From: CAJJDF01 sp965655625
GTDB lineage: Bacteria; Bacteroidota; Bacteroidia; Flavobacteriales_D; CAJJDF01
Direction: 5' to 3'
DNA length: 36,063 nt
Assembly (NCBI GenBank): GCA_965655625.1
Contig: CBFHHA010000025.1
Location: 1 to 36,063 of the forward strand
The position numbers were made by a program, and so were the translations under genes. Below, piece after piece: positions 16,036 to 24,449 of the stretch. Position 1 is the stretch's first letter; each line of letters begins with the position of its first letter. Under the pieces are notes generated by a model that saw only the letters and a program-made list of their open reading frames with translations, was not told the DNA's origin and made no database searches.

Positions 16036-17388
16036 ATGTATTTTTTAACCACAGGTGTAAAACCCGAATATATTCTCATCATTGGTGCATCACTTATAGT
16101 TATCATCAGTTTTGTTTTCAATTTTATTTCAAAAAAAACCAATATACCAAGTGTGCTGATGCTCATGGTATTAGGTGTGTTGATTCAGTTTTTAGCTCCA
16201 GATGTAGTAACGAATCCTTTGATCAAAAAGTCTCTCATTGTAATCGGAAAAGTTGGCCTTATTTTGATTGTGTTGGAGGCAGCATTAGACCTGAAACTGA
16301 GTAGAGACAAAATCGGTCTAATCATACGTTCCTTTTTGGTTGCTTTATTGGCTTTGGGTGCAAGTTCTATTTTGATAGCTTTTTCTATTCAAGGTTTTTT
16401 GGGAGCGTCTTTCTATAAAGCTCTTGTCTATGCTGTTCCGCTCTCCATTATGAGTAGTGCAATCATTATCCCTAGTGTTACCTCATTGCCTTCAGAAAAA
16501 AAAGAATTCATGATATACGAAAGTACTTTTTCGGATATTTTAGGGATTATCTTCTTTCAGTTTTTGACAGCTCCTAATGAATTTGAAACTACCCAAGATG
16601 TAATTGTTGGGGTGGGAATAAATATCGGAATCACAATACTTGTCGCCCTGTTGTTTAGTTACATAGCTGTATGGGTTTTCAATAAACTAACTAGCCACGT
16701 AAAACTATTCCTCATTATCTCCGTTTTAACTTTGATGTACGGAATAGGGTCTGTGTACCATCTGTCTTCGCTTATTATTATTTTGTTCTTTGGAATCGTG
16801 CTGAATAATGTAGAGGTGTTTTTCCGTGGCCCATTAAAGAAATTGATTGATAAAGAAAAGCTAAAACCGGTGTTTCATGAATTTCATATCGTAACATTAG
16901 AGTCTGCTTTCTTCTTAAGAACCTTCTTTTTTGTGATGTTTGGGATTACAATATCTTTAGCTAGTTTGGTAGATATTCAAGTAGCAATTCAGAGTATCGT
17001 CTTTATCGGTATTTTGTATTTGGTGAGGTTTGTAACACTAAAACTAGTTATGTGGAACAAGGAAATTACTCCTCAATTATGGATTGCACCGAGAGGACTG
17101 ATTACGGTGCTACTCTTTTATACCATCCCTTTTAAGTATTATATCCCAGATTTTTACCAAGGTGTTCTGCTTTATGCCATACTCATTACAAGTCTCGTAA
17201 TGACCTTTGCTTTAATTAAAGCGAAAGGAAAAAAGATATCGGACGTTATGATCAAAGACTTAAACCTGAATTACCTGAAGGATGAAATGGAGTCCGAAAT
17301 GGAAGAAGAGGTAAGAAAATACGATCAATCCGAATTAGGTGAAAAACGGCCACCACAAGATATTATTTCTAATCTAGAAGAAGAATAA
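16036..17388 (+). CDS. Cation/proton antiporter (monovalent cation:H+ antiporter family)
   Basis: This 450-residue protein has about twelve hydrophobic spans across residues 10-395 and an acidic cytoplasmic tail (about 400-450). The polar S-D-I-L-G-I-I-F-F motif in a mid-protein span supplies the conserved aspartate typical of CPA-type Na+/H+ exchangers. The segment W-I-A-P-R-G-L-I-T-V-L-L is a strong match to the NhaP/CPA1 signature R-G-x-x. It probably exchanges Na+ or K+ for protons to control pH and cation load. The specific ion cannot be told from sequence. It follows lspA by 34 bases and may be co-transcribed. The gene downstream is convergent. Confidence 0.88.
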   Translation: MYFLTTGVKPEYILIIGASLIVIISFVFNFISKKTNIPSVLMLMVLGVLIQFLAPDVVTNPLIKKSLIVIGKVGLILIVLEAALDLKLSRDKIGLIIRSFLVALLALGASSILIAFSIQGFLGASFYKALVYAVPLSIMSSAIIIPSVTSLPSEKKEFMIYESTFSDILGIIFFQFLTAPNEFETTQDVIVGVGINIGITILVALLFSYIAVWVFNKLTSHVKLFLIISVLTLMYGIGSVYHLSSLIIILFFGIVLNNVEVFFRGPLKKLIDKEKLKPVFHEFHIVTLESAFFLRTFFFVMFGITISLASLVDIQVAIQSIVFIGILYLVRFVTLKLVMWNKEITPQLWIAPRGLITVLLFYTIPFKYYIPDFYQGVLLYAILITSLVMTFALIKAKGKKISDVMIKDLNLNYLKDEMESEMEEEVRKYDQSELGEKRPPQDIISNLEEE

Positions 17389-17439
17389 ATCAATACGAAA
17401 TTCAACAAATAGAAACGAGTGTAAAATATTGGTGGTGTT

Positions 17440-17545
17440 TCTTAACTTAATGATAGGGTTGCGGGGTTGCGCGTTATCAATAAATTTGTGAACAAATCCA
17501 GCTACCGCTCAGCAAGAGTTGCAACAAAGTGTTTGTTCAAAAAAA
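17440..17545. other. Intergenic structured segment, function unknown
   Basis: The 168-base gap between the antiporter and the convergent EamA gene contains a locally GC-richer stretch (around 17458-17475 and 17498-17522). It also contains nested inverted repeats: ATTTGT-GA-ACAAAT (17484-17497), GTTGCAAC (17518-17525), and TGAACAAA (17489-17496) paired with TTTGTTCA (17532-17539). No open frame, tRNA or known RNA family was recognised. It may be a relic or a small repeated element. Confidence 0.35.
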
Positions 17546-17549
17546 TGGT

Positions 17550-17574
17550 AAAAAAGTTAAGTGGTAACTTTTTT
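17550..17574. terminator. Hairpin over the EamA stop codon, candidate terminator
   Basis: AAAAAAGTTA and TAACTTTTTT form a perfect 10-base stem with a 5-base loop (17560-17564). The stop codon of the minus-strand EamA gene (17557-17559) lies in the stem. T runs on either strand make it a plausible but AT-rich, weak bidirectional terminator for the two convergent genes. Confidence 0.5.
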
Positions 17575-18477
17575 CGAAGCCATTCTTTTTTGCTCTTCTT
17601 TTTTGACAATAAAAACTCCTAAAAGAATAAGTCCCGAAAAACTGATTCCCCAAGTTATCCTTTCGCCAAAATACACACCCCACAAAATGGCAACCACCGG
17701 TATAAAGTAGGTAACAGAGGAGGCAAAAACAGAGGTGGTTAGCTTGATTAGTTGATTAAATATAATGAGAGCAAAAGTGGTTCCAATAATTGCCAAAACA
17801 CTAGTAAGAATAAATGATTGGCTGTAAACAGGATTCGTTATTTTTTCGGTTATTTCAGTAAAAGTAACTAAGTGAATGGCACAAAATGGAAGCATAAAAG
17901 ACAATGAAATAGCTGTAATAGTAATGGAGGAAATATGAGCCAGTTTATTTTTTATAATATTTAAACTAAAAGCATAGCAAATAGTAGCAAACACCACAAG
18001 GAGCGAAGGAATAAGTGGAATGGATTCGATAGAATCCGAGTTGAAGATTATCAATAATACGGTCCCTAATAATCCCAGAAGAACTCCTCCTAAAGCTTTG
18101 AGAGATATTCGTTGACCGAAAACAAATGAGGCGACTAACACCGAGAAAATTGGCACCAAAGAATTCAAGATTCCTGTAGAAGAGCTCGAAAGCGTTTTTT
18201 CGGCATTTGTAAATAAAAAGGCAGGGATTAAATTCCCTAAAAGCCCAACTAACATAATGAAAATCCAATCTTTACTCACAGTAATTTTCCATTGTTTTAT
18301 TGCCACAAAAAACAGCACAACACTGGAAATGAAAATCCTGAGCGAAGCGACTTCATTTGCTGTTAGTAGCTCTTGGCCAGAGTCGTCAAACATCGATTTC
18401 TTCATCAAAATAAAAGAACTTCCCCAAATTATGGCAAGAACAATTAACAACACCCAACTCTTGGTTTTTGAGTTCAT
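17557..18477 (-). CDS. EamA/DMT-superfamily permease
   Basis: This 306-residue membrane protein has ten hydrophobic spans arranged as two EamA repeats. The first repeat begins with W-V-L-L-I-V-L-A-I-I-W-G-S-S-F and the second with L-L-V-V-F-A-T-I-C-Y-A-F-S. A conserved A-L-x-x-x-P-V-x-A-x-L-x-G pattern is seen near the end (Y-F-I-P-V-V-A-I-L-W-G-V). The family moves metabolites such as amino acids or nucleotides out of or into the cell, and the substrate here is unknown. It lies 24 bases downstream of the DUF4293 gene on the same strand, so the two are probably co-transcribed. Confidence 0.88.
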   Translation of the reverse strand: MNSKTKSWVLLIVLAIIWGSSFILMKKSMFDDSGQELLTANEVASLRIFISSVVLFFVAIKQWKITVSKDWIFIMLVGLLGNLIPAFLFTNAEKTLSSSSTGILNSLVPIFSVLVASFVFGQRISLKALGGVLLGLLGTVLLIIFNSDSIESIPLIPSLLVVFATICYAFSLNIIKNKLAHISSITITAISLSFMLPFCAIHLVTFTEITEKITNPVYSQSFILTSVLAIIGTTFALIIFNQLIKLTTSVFASSVTYFIPVVAILWGVYFGERITWGISFSGLILLGVFIVKKEEQKRMASKKVTT

Positions 18478-18501
18478 TAGTAATAAGTTAAGAAAGGTGA
18501 A

Positions 18502-18957
18502 TTAACGAATTCTGTCCATTGATTTGATTAATTTTTCATCTTGATTAATGGATCGGCTAGCCATCAAAACTGCTACGAATGAAATAATTGGGAAAAGGAA
18601 ACTCATTCCGTAATTTATATTCTCTGGCAAGAGTGAAAAAGTAGATTCTATCTTATTGAAATTCAAAAAAATACAAACGATAGTGAGCAGCACAGCAACG
18701 AAGTTAATTTTATTTAACAGTAGTTGTCTTTTTCTATTCTTAAAACTTACTAAAGCTACTATGCTTAACACAATAGAAAGAATAAGCGGAGCAATTGCTG
18801 GCAGGAAAAGAGATAATTCATTCGATTTTTCAAAGCCTAAACTGTCGTAAACGAACTCTGTACCCTCAATGGTATAAAGTGCAAAAGGAAAAAATAAAGT
18901 AAGGACTAAAGCAACAATGGCCACGATAAGGTAAATGGTTTGAATTCTTTGAATCAT
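18502..18957 (-). CDS. DUF4293 family membrane protein
   Basis: From the ATG at 18955-18957 this is a 151-residue protein beginning M-I-Q-R-I-Q-T-I-Y-L, the standard start of the DUF4293 family found in Bacteroidota. Four hydrophobic spans are visible (about 5-25, 50-72, 82-100 and 115-133). The family's function is unknown. The open frame extends 27 codons upstream to another ATG at 19038, but that part is unlike the family start and is probably not translated. Its neighbour rho is divergent, an arrangement that recurs for DUF4293 in this phylum as I recall it. Confidence 0.8.
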   Translation of the reverse strand: MIQRIQTIYLIVAIVALVLTLFFPFALYTIEGTEFVYDSLGFEKSNELSLFLPAIAPLILSIVLSIVALVSFKNRKRQLLLNKINFVAVLLTIVCIFLNFNKIESTFSLLPENINYGMSFLFPIISFVAVLMASRSINQDEKLIKSMDRIR

Positions 18958-19088
18958 TGTGTTTTTTTTGCTAAAGTATAAAAAATAGTCGTATAATTGC
19001 AGAGAAAGAAATAACAAGCGTTCATTTCTTTTCACCATTATTCAATAAAACATCTTTTTATTAATTAATCAACCGGGCAACTCGTCCA

Positions 19089-19109
19089 GTTATCAGAAAT
19101 GCTGATAAC
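19089..19109 (+). promoter_or_regulatory. Hairpin in the rho leader
   Basis: GTTATCAG (19089-19096) and CTGATAAC (19102-19109) form a perfect 8-base stem with loop AAATG, ending 22 bases before the probable rho ATG at 19132. An in-frame upstream ATG (19099) begins in the loop, so that codon would be occluded. In other bacteria rho is autoregulated through its leader. The role here is inferred. Confidence 0.45.
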
Positions 19110-19131
19110 AACAATTTATTCAAAAACATTT

Positions 19132-20802
19132 ATGTACGACATTAATCAATTAGAAGGTAAATTATTACCTGAGCTAAAGGAGATTGCAAAAAACCTCAAA
19201 ATCAAAAAATTAAATCAAAAAAAACAAGATTTAATTTATGCAATTTTAGATGAGCAAGCTATGCAACCAGCTGCACTCAAGAGCAAAGAAGTAAAAGAGG
19301 ACAAAAAACAACCAAAACAGATAGCCAAAAAAAGAAGTGAAAATTCTGTGGAAAAATTGGAAAAGCCCGTAACTGAAAAAACAAAGGAGCAAGACATTCT
19401 ACAAACTGAAACTGACAAGAACAATATTCGTCCGAAAAGAAATCCTAGAAAAAAAATTAATAAATCGGAGAATTCAACGCCAACCAAAGCTGACTTAAAC
19501 AATCCGAACAACCCGCATTACAAAAAAAGAACAAACGAAGGGAATGATTCTCCAGTAGCACACGCCAAAACTAATGCAGAAAAACCTACAAACAGAAAAA
19601 ACAACAATCCAAATAATAACAATGCCCACAACGGGAATAAAAATAGGCCTAAGAAAAATCCTGCTGAATTACATGGATATAATTTTGACGGTTTGATTAA
19701 ATCTGAAGGAGTACTAGAACTAATGAGTGACGGTTATGGATTTTTGCGTTCTTCTGATTACAATTATTTAAGTTCTCCTGATGATGTCTATGTGTCTAAC
19801 GCACAAGTGAAATTATTTGGTTTAAAAACGGGAGACACTGTTTTTGGTGATATTCGTCCACCAAGAGAAGGAGAGAAATATTTCCCTCTTTTGAGTATCG
19901 ATAAAGTAAATGGGAGGGAACCTTCTTACATTCGAGATAGGATACCTTTTGAGCATTTAACTCCTTTGTTCCCAGATGAAAAACTTCACATTACGGGGCA
20001 TACAAAAGAAACTATGTCCACAAGAATAATGGATTTGTTTTCACCAATTGGAAAAGGGCAAAGAGGAATGATAGTTGCCCAACCAAAAACTGGTAAGACA
20101 GTATTACTGAAAGATATTGCCAATGCAATTGCAGAAAATCACCCAGAAGTATATTTGATTATATTGTTGATTGATGAACGACCTGAAGAGGTGACAGATA
20201 TGGCAAGAAATGTAAATGCAGAAGTAGTTTCTTCTACTTTTGACGAGCCTGCAGAAAGACATGTGAAAGTGGCCAACATCGTGCTTGAAAAAGCGAAAAG
20301 AATGGTGGAATGTGGTCACGATGTTTGTATTTTATTGGATTCTATCACAAGATTGGCTAGAGCATACAATACGGTTTCTCCTTCTTCCGGTAAAGTACTT
20401 TCGGGTGGAGTAGATGCGAATGCATTGCACAAACCTAAAAGATTTTTTGGAGCGGCTCGAAAAATTGAAAACGGAGGTTCCTTGTCTATCATCGCCACTG
20501 CACTTACCGATACAGGTTCTAAAATGGACGAGGTAATATTTGAGGAATTCAAAGGAACTGGAAATATGGAACTCCAATTAGATAGAAAAATCGCGAACAG
20601 AAGAATATACCCAGCAATCGATATTACCGCATCGGGAACGAGAAGGGAGGATTTACTTATGAGCAAGGAAGCTCTCCAAAGAATGTGGATTATGAGAAAA
20701 TACTTGGCTGATATGAATCCAATTGAAGCTATGGAATTCATGAAAGACAGAATGAAGAATACCCAAACAAACGAAGAATTTTTGCAATCAATGAATGGAT
20801 AA
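19132..20802 (+). CDS. rho: Transcription termination factor Rho with long disordered insertion
   Basis: From the ATG at 19132 this is a 556-residue Rho beginning M-Y-D-I-N-Q-L, the usual Bacteroidota start. A longer reading from an ATG at 19099 adds 11 residues and is less likely. Domains in order are an N-terminal helical domain (1-45), an Asn/Lys/Pro-rich low-complexity insertion (about 50-180), the cold-shock-like RNA-binding domain (about 190-262) and the RecA-type ATPase (about 275-540). Walker A is A-Q-P-K-T-G-K-T (316-323) and Walker B is C-I-L-L-D-S (399-404). The hexamer loads on nascent RNA and terminates transcription by ATP-driven translocation. The inserted disordered region is a feature of Bacteroidota Rho; in Bacteroides thetaiotaomicron it has been linked to phase separation. 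The next gene's first ATG overlaps the rho end. Confidence 0.97.
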   Translation: MYDINQLEGKLLPELKEIAKNLKIKKLNQKKQDLIYAILDEQAMQPAALKSKEVKEDKKQPKQIAKKRSENSVEKLEKPVTEKTKEQDILQTETDKNNIRPKRNPRKKINKSENSTPTKADLNNPNNPHYKKRTNEGNDSPVAHAKTNAEKPTNRKNNNPNNNNAHNGNKNRPKKNPAELHGYNFDGLIKSEGVLELMSDGYGFLRSSDYNYLSSPDDVYVSNAQVKLFGLKTGDTVFGDIRPPREGEKYFPLLSIDKVNGREPSYIRDRIPFEHLTPLFPDEKLHITGHTKETMSTRIMDLFSPIGKGQRGMIVAQPKTGKTVLLKDIANAIAENHPEVYLIILLIDERPEEVTDMARNVNAEVVSSTFDEPAERHVKVANIVLEKAKRMVECGHDVCILLDSITRLARAYNTVSPSSGKVLSGGVDANALHKPKRFFGAARKIENGGSLSIIATALTDTGSKMDEVIFEEFKGTGNMELQLDRKIANRRIYPAIDITASGTRREDLLMSKEALQRMWIMRKYLADMNPIEAMEFMKDRMKNTQTNEEFLQSMNG

Positions 20803-21346
20803 CAGGATGAAGAATAAAAAAGTATCAGTGCCGGTTGCTTTTGCGGCCGTTTGGATTTTACTTTTATTAACTCTCAATGTGTTGAAAGTACCGCACCATT
20901 TCAGAATAGGGATTTATTTAAATCTTCTGTTTGTTCTTGGTGTGATTGGGGCTTCTATGTTTCTGCAAATTAAAAGAGATAAGAAACTTCTCCCTTTTGC
21001 CGTTAACTTCAAAAATAGCTTAAAGAAATCAGGGACTTATGTCATTGTGGTGACAGCTTTTTTATTTCTGTATCTCAAATTCATCAATCCTCTTTTTTTA
21101 GAAAACTTGAAAAATGCTAGAATTCAAACAGAACTCTCCAAAGACTGGGAACAAGTAAAAGCCAGTAGTCCGGTTTTTGAAACGATGACCAGAGAGGAAT
21201 TTGTGGAGAAAGCAACTTCAAGCAACGAACTATTAGGCTCAGTCTCGCTGAATCTAAGCTTTTACTTTCTGGGATTGTTTTTCATTTCTTTGTTTTACTC
21301 CATTTTAGTACCACTTTTTTACAAGAAAGTAATCCTCAGAATGTAG
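20795..21346 (+). CDS. DUF4199-like membrane protein, function unknown
   Basis: This 183-residue protein has four hydrophobic spans (about 12-28, 38-56, 81-98 and 148-175) with a charged loop between the third and fourth (about 100-145). Its layout, with an amphipathic segment containing T-R-E-E-F-V-E-K-A, fits the DUF4199 family of Bacteroidota. I recall these only as uncharacterised inner-membrane proteins. The first ATG (20795) overlaps the rho stop codon. A second ATG at 20807 is preceded by ACAGG and could be the real start. It is probably co-transcribed with rho and ends at the strong terminator 21362-21398. Confidence 0.65.
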   Translation: MDNRMKNKKVSVPVAFAAVWILLLLTLNVLKVPHHFRIGIYLNLLFVLGVIGASMFLQIKRDKKLLPFAVNFKNSLKKSGTYVIVVTAFLFLYLKFINPLFLENLKNARIQTELSKDWEQVKASSPVFETMTREEFVEKATSSNELLGSVSLNLSFYFLGLFFISLFYSILVPLFYKKVILRM

Positions 21347-21361
21347 AATAAATTAACCAAC

Positions 21362-21398
21362 AAAAAAGGGTTGTGCAAAATGCACAACCCTTTTTTTT
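21362..21398. terminator. Strong bidirectional intrinsic terminator
   Basis: GGGTTGTGCA (21368-21377) and TGCACAACCC (21381-21390) form a perfect 10-base stem with a 3-base loop, flanked by six A on the left and eight T on the right. It lies between the convergent DUF4199-like gene and the first LamG gene and can serve both. Confidence 0.92.
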
Positions 21399-21417
21399 AT
21401 TCCATGGTTTAGTAAAT

Positions 21418-22953
21418 CTATTGTTTGATTAATTTTTCTGTAAATACATACCCCTTAACACCAACCTGAACGAAATAAACTCCTGCTGGGAAAGAGCTGA
21501 AATCTATTTCCTTTACCGAATTGGAGTAGTTAGCAATCTGTTTTCCTGCTATATTTTTTACCGTAACAAACTGAATAGATTCTGGATGATTTACCACCAC
21601 CAATCCATTGGTAGGATTGGGGTACATCGAAAAACTGTTTTTCAACTCTTTTTCTATTCCGATAGTAGAAATGGTAACAGTAGTACAGGCAGTGGTGTCA
21701 GAACAGGTACCTCTTGTAATGATACAAGCGTAACTTCCGGTAACACTAGGTGTATAGTCTTTTGTAGTGGCACCCGAAATTACGGAATATCCATTTCCAC
21801 AATCTACCCATTGGTGATTTGCCCAGGTATCGGAAGAAGTAAGTTTATTTCCTGACTTGGTTACAGCAAGGTTAACTCCTGGTAATATTGTCACATTATA
21901 CGCGTCTACTGTATCGCAAGTTCCTGATGTAGATAGTGTATCGTAATAAATCCCTGTAGAAGTTACTATACTTCCATTTGGCATTACAAACGTGTCGCAA
22001 ATAGAAACTGTATTGGTAGCTGAAATATGACTATTTGTAATTGTGACAACGTATGACAGGATACTGTCACATCCTGCTCCGGAGATTATGGTATCGTTAT
22101 AAACTCCTGAAGTAGAAACGACAACGCCATTTGGCAACGTGTAAGATCCACAAGTACTAACGGGAACTGTGTTCAAGCTTGCACCTTGTGTCAAGGCAGT
22201 TCCGGATACATAGTTTGAACTTGAACCTGAAAGCGCAAAACCGTTTAACGTACCGTTATTGGCTCCTGCATAATCTATAGCAGCTGTTATTCCGGCATTT
22301 GAAACACCAGCATTTCCTTCATTAAACTTGTAATAAGCCATCAATCCTGAGGGTGAAGTACAATATTCAGACATTCGTTCGGAGGCAATTTGTGAAGGAG
22401 TTCGCGCATAATTATAAAACCGCACTTCATCAATACTTCCTGTAAAATTATTCACGTTATCAATTCTTTGCCCAATTCTCAAATTGGTAGAGGAACCGGT
22501 ATTGGTGGCAACGGTTAGGTTTCCTGAAACATCTAATACACTATCTACATACAAACTATATTTATTCGTTGCACTTGGGTTGTACACCACTGCCACGTGA
22601 TGCCAGTTCCCATCATTTACAGCGATAGTTCCGCTTAATCCATTTCCTCCAACTTCAATTCGAATGGCATTACTCCAAAGCACACAAAAAGTAAATCTTC
22701 CTCCCGTTACAAATGAACCGTAATCTGCAATAACTCCTTGACTTCCGCTCGCAGAAGGATTGAAGTTGGCCGTTGTTTTTATCCAAGCCTCTATGGATCT
22801 GGCAGCTGTGCCACCCGAAATACCCGAGTAAGTTGTTTGAACATAATCATTTACTCCATCAAAATTGAGCGAAGTATTTTGTGAAAAGCTAGTTGTTCCG
22901 GTAGATACAAAAATTGCTAGCCCTACATGTATGAGTGTTTTTTTTAAGTTCAT
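21418..22953 (-). CDS. Secreted LamG-domain protein with T9SS sorting tail (paralog 1)
   Basis: From the ATG at 22951-22953 this is a 511-residue exported protein. A signal peptide (about 1-25, ending S-F-S-Q) is followed by a laminin-G/concanavalin-like domain (about 28-185) with G-N-W-H-H-V-A and G-S-I-D-E-V-R-F motifs. A Cys-Asp region follows, then two tandem copies of a 50-residue repeat (about 268-308 and 318-358). Each repeat has S-G-[VI]-Y-x-D-T and a C-D-[ST] end. Next are an Ig-like module with D-T-W-A-N-H-Q-W-V (375-383) and a T9SS C-terminal tail (about 440-511, Y-P-N-P-T-N-G). It is probably a surface or matrix adhesin. The ATG is preceded by 13 consecutive A. Two related genes lie upstream. 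Confidence 0.9.
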   Translation of the reverse strand: MNLKKTLIHVGLAIFVSTGTTSFSQNTSLNFDGVNDYVQTTYSGISGGTAARSIEAWIKTTANFNPSASGSQGVIADYGSFVTGGRFTFCVLWSNAIRIEVGGNGLSGTIAVNDGNWHHVAVVYNPSATNKYSLYVDSVLDVSGNLTVATNTGSSTNLRIGQRIDNVNNFTGSIDEVRFYNYARTPSQIASERMSEYCTSPSGLMAYYKFNEGNAGVSNAGITAAIDYAGANNGTLNGFALSGSSSNYVSGTALTQGASLNTVPVSTCGSYTLPNGVVVSTSGVYNDTIISGAGCDSILSYVVTITNSHISATNTVSICDTFVMPNGSIVTSTGIYYDTLSTSGTCDTVDAYNVTILPGVNLAVTKSGNKLTSSDTWANHQWVDCGNGYSVISGATTKDYTPSVTGSYACIITRGTCSDTTACTTVTISTIGIEKELKNSFSMYPNPTNGLVVVNHPESIQFVTVKNIAGKQIANYSNSVKEIDFSSFPAGVYFVQVGVKGYVFTEKLIKQ

Positions 22954-22990
22954 TTTTTTTTTTTTTGTTGATTCTACTTGGGTCAAAAAC

Positions 22991-24358
22991 TTATTGTTTG
23001 ATAAATTTAATTCGTGATTTGGAGTTTCCTATTTTAATTTCAGCTAGGTAAATACCTGACTTTAATCCACTGCAATGTAATTCATTATTTTCAATTAATT
23101 CTTTTGTTATAAGAGTTCCGTTTAAGGAATAGATAGTAACCTCATTCAAAAGATAGGATGCATCAAAGTGAATGACATTGACTACGGGATTTGGATAAAT
23201 CACTACTTTGGATGGAGCTGATTCGCTCAGTGATGTTAAACTGATATTCACACAATCGGAGGTGTCTTTGCAATTTCCACGGCTGACAATTACCGCATAA
23301 TCGCCTGCTTGAGTGGCATTGATAAATCTATTCGTTTCACCTGGTATGACTGCAAAACTGCTGTCACATCTTACCCATTGGTGATTTGCCCAGGTATCCA
23401 CAGAAGTAATTCTCGCCCCTGATCTGTATACAGAGTCATCCACAGAGGAAATTGTAATGTCGAAGACAAGCAAGCTATCACAACCCGAAGATGAGGCTAA
23501 GGTGTCGGCTGATATCCCAGTTGAGGTAATCACCCTTCCGGTAAAGGTGGTGTAGGAATTGCAAACCGTATCGGAAAAAAGTGTTGATCTCACACCAGGC
23601 GTTACGCTTGCTCCGGTAACCCAATTCGAACTAATTCCAGAGAGTGCAAAGTTGGATAAGGTTCCATTGTTTCCGTTTCCCGAAACATCATTGAGCGTGG
23701 TCACGGTTGAATTAGAGCCAGCCGAAATACCTTGATTGAAAGAATAATATGCTTTTAAGGAAGAAGGGATATTACAGATTTCACTGTTCATATTAGCCAA
23801 AATCTCTGCTTTTGTTCGAGCCACATTCCAAACCCTTACTTCGTCCATTGTTCCTGGGAAATATCTTCCAGGGTAAGCAGGAGATTCTCCCAAATATAAA
23901 TTATTTGACGCAGTACCTACTATGGCAACAGTTTTGGAAACAGAATCGGTTAACACTCCGTTTACATACAGTCGTAAAAAAGAACCATCGTAAGTTGCCG
24001 CTACATGTTGCCAAGTATTTAAAGTAAGCACATTGTTAAAAGACGTTAATTCGTTCCAAGGACCACCGCTACCAATATTCACATTAAGTTTTCCTCCAGA
24101 ACCTGCTCTCAGCATGTATCCTGTTCCTACAGGGCTTTCCTTGCTGATGATATTTCCTTGCCAAACCTGAGCTCTCCATGAGGTAGGATAAATCCAAGCC
24201 TCTATTGTCAAAGCAGTCCCAGTAATATTGAGCGAATTAGAATTCCCCAAATTAACGTAGTCATTTGTTCCATCAAAACTCAGGGCGTTTTGTGAAAAAG
24301 AGAGATTAAATTGTAGGACACAAAATAAGACACTTAAAAAAGGAAATAAAGCTTTCAT
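22991..24358 (-). CDS. Secreted LamG-domain protein with T9SS sorting tail (paralog 2)
   Basis: From the ATG at 24356-24358 this is a 455-residue protein; the frame is open 24 codons further but that part is not signal-like. It has a signal peptide (1-22), a LamG domain (about 25-180, with W-Q-H-V-A and G-T-M-D-E-V-R-V-W) and one copy of the Cys repeat (about 258-300). An Ig-like module with D-T-W-A-N-H-Q-W-V (321-329) and a T9SS tail (about 385-455, Y-P-N-P-V-V-N) follow. LamG domains bind glycans or proteins, so a role in adhesion or matrix binding is likely. It lies 37 bases upstream of paralog 1 and is probably co-transcribed with it. Confidence 0.9.
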   Translation of the reverse strand: MKALFPFLSVLFCVLQFNLSFSQNALSFDGTNDYVNLGNSNSLNITGTALTIEAWIYPTSWRAQVWQGNIISKESPVGTGYMLRAGSGGKLNVNIGSGGPWNELTSFNNVLTLNTWQHVAATYDGSFLRLYVNGVLTDSVSKTVAIVGTASNNLYLGESPAYPGRYFPGTMDEVRVWNVARTKAEILANMNSEICNIPSSLKAYYSFNQGISAGSNSTVTTLNDVSGNGNNGTLSNFALSGISSNWVTGASVTPGVRSTLFSDTVCNSYTTFTGRVITSTGISADTLASSSGCDSLLVFDITISSVDDSVYRSGARITSVDTWANHQWVRCDSSFAVIPGETNRFINATQAGDYAVIVSRGNCKDTSDCVNISLTSLSESAPSKVVIYPNPVVNVIHFDASYLLNEVTIYSLNGTLITKELIENNELHCSGLKSGIYLAEIKIGNSKSRIKFIKQ

Positions 24359-24449
24359 AAAAATTAGATTAGAACAAATAAATTTAAGTATATTTTGCCA
24401 AATAAAAAAAACGAAGTGATTACTAATCAATAAAATAGATTAACTTGTT

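Noticed and set aside
17440..17545. tRNA or integron attC site in the gap before the EamA gene
   Set aside because: No T-loop consensus, acceptor stem or paired attC core sites could be found; only simple inverted repeats are present.
24359..24430. Longer start for LamG paralog 2 at 24430
   Set aside because: The signal peptide begins at the ATG at 24358; the extra residues would precede it and spoil export.
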